Below are positions 60,476 to 64,000 of a DNA stretch of 64,000 bases, in pieces (positions within the stretch are counted from its first letter, which is position 1; the number at the start of each line of letters is the position of its first letter). The stretch is from Gymnothorax reevesii (Eukaryota > Chordata > Actinopteri > Anguilliformes > Muraenidae), in contig CM056583.1 of the NCBI GenBank assembly GCA_029721435.1, positions 90,258,120-90,322,119 of the forward strand. The letters run 5' to 3'. The notes under the pieces are model-generated. The model made no database searches, was not told the DNA's origin, and saw only the letters and a list, made by a program, of their open reading frames with translations. The translations under genes and the position numbers were made by a program.

Positions 60476-63051
60476 CTCTCCATCTCAAACCGTTCTTGAG
60501 CATTAATCTTTAAGCAAATTTAAACAATGACCTTGACCCCCCTGACATTTAACCCCCAACCACTAAGAAAACTATGAGAGATTCCCTATCATATAGCACG
60601 AGTGGAAATAGAATTTTCTGGTGACCTTGACATTAACTCGATGACCTCCAAAATTATAGGGGTCTATTCTGGACTAATGCCCACCGATCCTGAAAGTTTC
60701 ATAAAGATTGATCACTCTGTTTTGCTGTAATGTTACTGCAGACAAAGAAACAAAGAAACCAAAAACACCTCACCCTCCGGACTCCATCCCGGGGAGGTAC
60801 TTTTGTAAATATGAATCAGCCCATACTAGCAACTGCGTTATTTGTAAGATTGTGAGAACATATGAGGAGTCCACTTGCAAAGCCTTCTAAGTCATGTTGG
60901 TCAATTTTTTTGAAAAATCTGATTTTTGGTGGGCATAGGAATTATCTTCCAAAGATCCCAATTTTCACGATACTGAAACTACTAACCTTGCTGACATAAT
61001 TCATGAGGCAATTCATTTTTTTTTTTAAGAAATGACTTTCATTTTGCAACAAGAAGTTTTGACTTAGCAGGTTTTGAAAGTGGAGTAGAAATTTAGCAGG
61101 TTTTGACAGTGTTTAAACCAGCCCCATTGCTCAATAGGTGAAGGTATTTGTCTCAAGACCCACTCAACTGACCAAACCAGTTAGAGTTATGGCCGGTACA
61201 CACTGTACGATTTTGGGCCGTCCCAGACGAAAGATGACCATCGTAGGAGAAAAGTGGAGAAATCTTTGGTCGTGGCTCTAAAACAGTGGTCTTATGTCAC
61301 ACTGTGAGACAGGTTCAAGGACGGCCATTTTCAGCATCTTGCAACCAAAGATAACCTGAGATTAAATTCTGACGGTGCCAGAAATTTAGGATGACCATCT
61401 CACAGTGTGACGGCTGCTACAACCTACGTCTACTAATCAGCCAATACAAATGCAGCAGAAAATAAAATGATAATCGTTTATTTTTTTAAATAAAATAAAT
61501 AGAATCATTTATAGATCACGCATTAGCTAATGCTGACAGTGATTCATGCAGACACACATTGGAGTTAAATCATGGTCACAAGGCGTTTGATTTTAACGGG
61601 CATTTAATTGCATACCATCCTTCACGTTTGCCATGCCGTACAAACTGAATTAAAGAAATTAAGTACAAATCAGTTCAATGCAAAGCATTCTCAAAGAGAA
61701 CGAAAATTAAAACAGTTCACAAATACAACTTGTAAACCCATCGGCTTTTGAAGGCAATGAACCATTAACCTTACAGAATTGTTCTTTAAAAAGTGGATCT
61801 ATCAATGGGACATGCGCAGGTGCCTGAAAGAGAGGCTAAGGGGGATGAATCATTTATTTTCAAAACTTGACTTGGCAGGTTTAGCAAGTCAACTCCTCAT
61901 TTGCAGATATAACAAGCAAGTAATGTTTGTTTAAAGGTAGCATGCTGCACGCCATTACCATTTGATGTGAACATTTTCCAGCAAAGCCAGCCTGTACATA
62001 CACATATTTTTATGCTTACACGTCCAAAGTCTCAATCACAGCTTTCCACACAGCGTAAATGACACCGTCATACAGACAGAGAAAATCAGAGTTTAAGTGA
62101 CATTCATACCAAGCGGAGTGAGTAAATCACAATCTGACTCACTCAGTGAGCAAATCACAGACTTACACACAGTGAAGTGTAAATCACACAGACTTGTACA
62201 GAGAGAGTAGGCTGGACTCGCGTAGGCCAACCACACAGAATGAGCAAATAAAAGTCTTACAGAGTGAGTAAGTCTCGTAATCTAAATCATACAGTCTAAC
62301 CACTTGGTGTCAGTTCATCGCACAGTCTCACACAGAGTGAGCATAAAGCACACAGTCCAAATCACAATACACAAATAACCCCATAAGCCCAGTTATCTAA
62401 CTGCTGCTCGATACTGACTCCAAAAAACCACAGACACCCGCCAACATCTGGCTTTTGTCTTCAGTGTGAAAGGGTACAATCGGCATTTGTTTCCAGATCA
62501 AATGACACGGCAGTTGTATTTATCTCCTCCAGCTCTGATCGACAGTGATGTAAACATGACAACCGGGTGAGGACGCTAGTATTTGATCCCTTGTCTGGTG
62601 CTATGCTATGAAGCGCGTTGAAATCCCAGATCTTGGCACATATATATCCAGGCAGAGAGATAATTTATTGTTTCGGAACAACCATAAACCGTCAGTAAAA
62701 GAAACAACGCGCAGCAGAAATATTGTTCTCCATATCGTGCGAGATGCAACACCGGGAAGACAGCGATGCGAGAGCTTCTCCCGATGCTGCTGTTCATTTG
62801 CCAACCGTGTTGCCAGTGCATTCGTGATACTGAACGTGACAGGCTGAAAAAAAAAGACAAATAAACAGCTCTAACGGCAATGTGAAGGGAGCCAATCGCC
62901 AATAAGCAGGTTTACCCGAATCTAAAAGGGCTGTATAAACGTGTTGATTTTGGTGTAAAAACAGTATAAAACTGGTTCTTTCGAAGTACAGAGTAAAAAT
63001 GCTGACTCCATTAGCTTAGTTCTTTATTACACAATGAATCAGTAAACCAGC

Positions 63052-63590
63052 TACACTGCCGGCCAAAAGTTTGGGGCCACCCTCAGATTTTTAAGAAAGA
63101 CAATGACAATGAAGTTTTACCAGAACTACACTGAAAAATGATCAACTTAAAATTTCTTCCTCAATTGGTCACATCTAAAACTTTTAAATTGACTCAACAT
63201 AATTTAATTAAAATGAACAAACTTAATGTTGAGTCAATTTAAAAGTTTTAGATGTGACCAATTGAGGAAGAAATTTTAGGTTGATCCATAGTTTTACTTT
63301 TTTCAGTGTACATTCATTCCAAAGAGGATCAGAATGTCTTCAGAAACATGATTTGGCTCCATAGTCTCCAGACCTTTCTCCTATTGAACTGGCACGAGGT
63401 GATCCAACCCTACCAACGAAAAACAGTCGTTTGAACACTTGAAATCCGCATGGGAATCACTGCCAGCAGTGTACTTCAAGAAACTGTTGCATCGCCTGCC
63501 AAGAATTTGTGACGCAGTGATCAAGGCTAAGGGTGGCTATTTCAATAAATCTAAAGTCTGAGCAAAGTCTCACAAAAACGTCTTATTCAG
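63052..63590 (+). mobile_element. Tc1-like remnant interrupted by a MITE
   Basis: The left end reads CACTGCCGGCCAAAAGTTTG GGGCCACC, a Tc1-type terminus. The right part encodes the transposase end (CCTATTGAACTGGCACGAGG, reading around the family's SPIELxW motif). Most of the gene is deleted and a 180-bp MITE sits in the middle. Confidence 0.7.
63129..63308. mobile_element. 180-bp perfect-foldback MITE with TA target duplication
   Basis: It starts CACTGAAAAATGATCAACTT and ends TTTTTTCAGTG, flanked by TA on both sides. Inner arms AAATTTCTTCCTCAATTGGT and the inverse ACCAATTGAGGAAGAAATTT extend to over 50 bp each around a short loop. The near-perfect arms suggest a young insertion. Confidence 0.85.
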
Positions 63591-64000
63591 CCTGAATCCT
63601 TGCTGGAAACGTGACTGTATGATGTATTGACGCTGTCTTAGCCCCTTAAATCACAATAATCTGAAATGAAATGCAGAACACAGACTTGTGTTCAAAATCC
63701 AATATGGCGAACTTGAAAGGTTCAAGAGGAAAGGTTGTCCCTTGTGATGAGGGGAACCTGTATACCAACTTTCGTGATTTTTTGTCAAAGGGGTGGAGCT
63801 TTTGAAAATGGAAAATTCAATCCAAGATGGCTGCCTGGTCATGTGACTTATGGACACCATATTGTAGACAATTGTTCATCACATGACCTTCCAACATCCG
63901 ACCAATTTTAGTCACTTTTTGATGGACGGTTTTGGTTTTATGGGTAAAATTGGAAAAGTGGCAGAAAAAAAAAATGATCCAAGTAAAAACAATCGGGTTC

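Larger units (their letters stand above)
57564..64000. other. 5' intron of med13l, no upstream exon found
   Basis: At least 6.4 kb without the expected preceding exon (the block ending ...WFVRPYEKDEKPVNK in mammals). It contains Tc1-like and MITE insertions, CA/TA repeats and AT-rich sequence. 62040-62400 has loosely repeated CACAGAGTGAG words. An exon missed because of divergence cannot be excluded. Confidence 0.6.

Noticed and set aside
61190..61430. MITE-like segment with GGTACACACTGTACGATTTT
   Set aside because: It resembles short fish DNA elements, but I could not define both ends or a target duplication.
62040..62400. A further tandem array with CACAGAGTGAG words
   Set aside because: The words recur without a fixed period, so I treat it as low-complexity sequence rather than an array.

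Overview
This window looks like nuclear DNA of a ray-finned fish. It carries one multi-exon vertebrate gene on the minus strand, surrounded and interrupted by Tc1-like transposons, hAT-type MITEs, non-LTR retrotransposon remnants and many micro- and minisatellites. I cannot name the species. There is no sign of bacterial gene organisation, and almost all of the long open frames are repeat artefacts.

The gene is a MED13L ortholog (med13l), the larger-paralog type of Mediator kinase-module subunit 13. I reconstructed 27 coding exons from 57563 down to the stop codon at 10912. Every junction has a GT donor and an AG acceptor, and every junction keeps the reading frame, giving about 1,919 residues. 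The first roughly 200 residues are missing; human MED13L has 31 exons as I recall it, so about four 5' exons should lie upstream beyond 64000. The order of recognisable blocks is the Med13 N-terminal domain (57563-47189, with an Fbw7-type TPPTS degron), a long disordered Pro/Ser-rich middle (45006-33304), the conserved Cys-rich and MID-like regions (32633-26383), and the PIWI-like C-terminal domain (25696-10912). Exons fall in 46.6 kb, far more compact than in mammals.

Region by region: 1-10045 is intergenic DNA downstream of the gene, with a decayed Tc1 element at 3309-4860. 10046-10911 is probable 3' UTR, with possible longer forms. 10912-28911 holds exons 27 to 14 and introns filled by hAT MITEs (13108-13537, 19094-19837), a near-complete CR1/L2-like LINE (15110-18440), a 51-bp minisatellite (23925-24290) and a 27-bp minisatellite (27337-28318). 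28912-45006 holds exons 13 to 4, a second LINE copy (29470-31345), a foldback element and a 45-bp repeat that duplicates a splice acceptor (36832-37040). 45007-57563 holds exons 3 to 1, a 34-bp minisatellite, a fragment of a restriction-like-endonuclease retroelement (50690-51720) and a 3.5-kb satellite of 24-bp units (53458-56970). 57564-64000 is 5' intron with Tc1-like and MITE insertions.

The most interesting pattern is that repeats sit on splicing signals. One 45-bp minisatellite repeats a 3' splice site in frame. Two intronic minisatellites carry a CTAAC branch-point-like motif in an AG-free unit in every copy. A third carries two GTGAGT (U1-like) motifs per copy. A MITE with a perfect target duplication ends 27 nt from an exon. 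A CT microsatellite, a C15 run and a G13 run lie at or near other splice sites. These are sequence observations; any effect on med13l splicing is inference.
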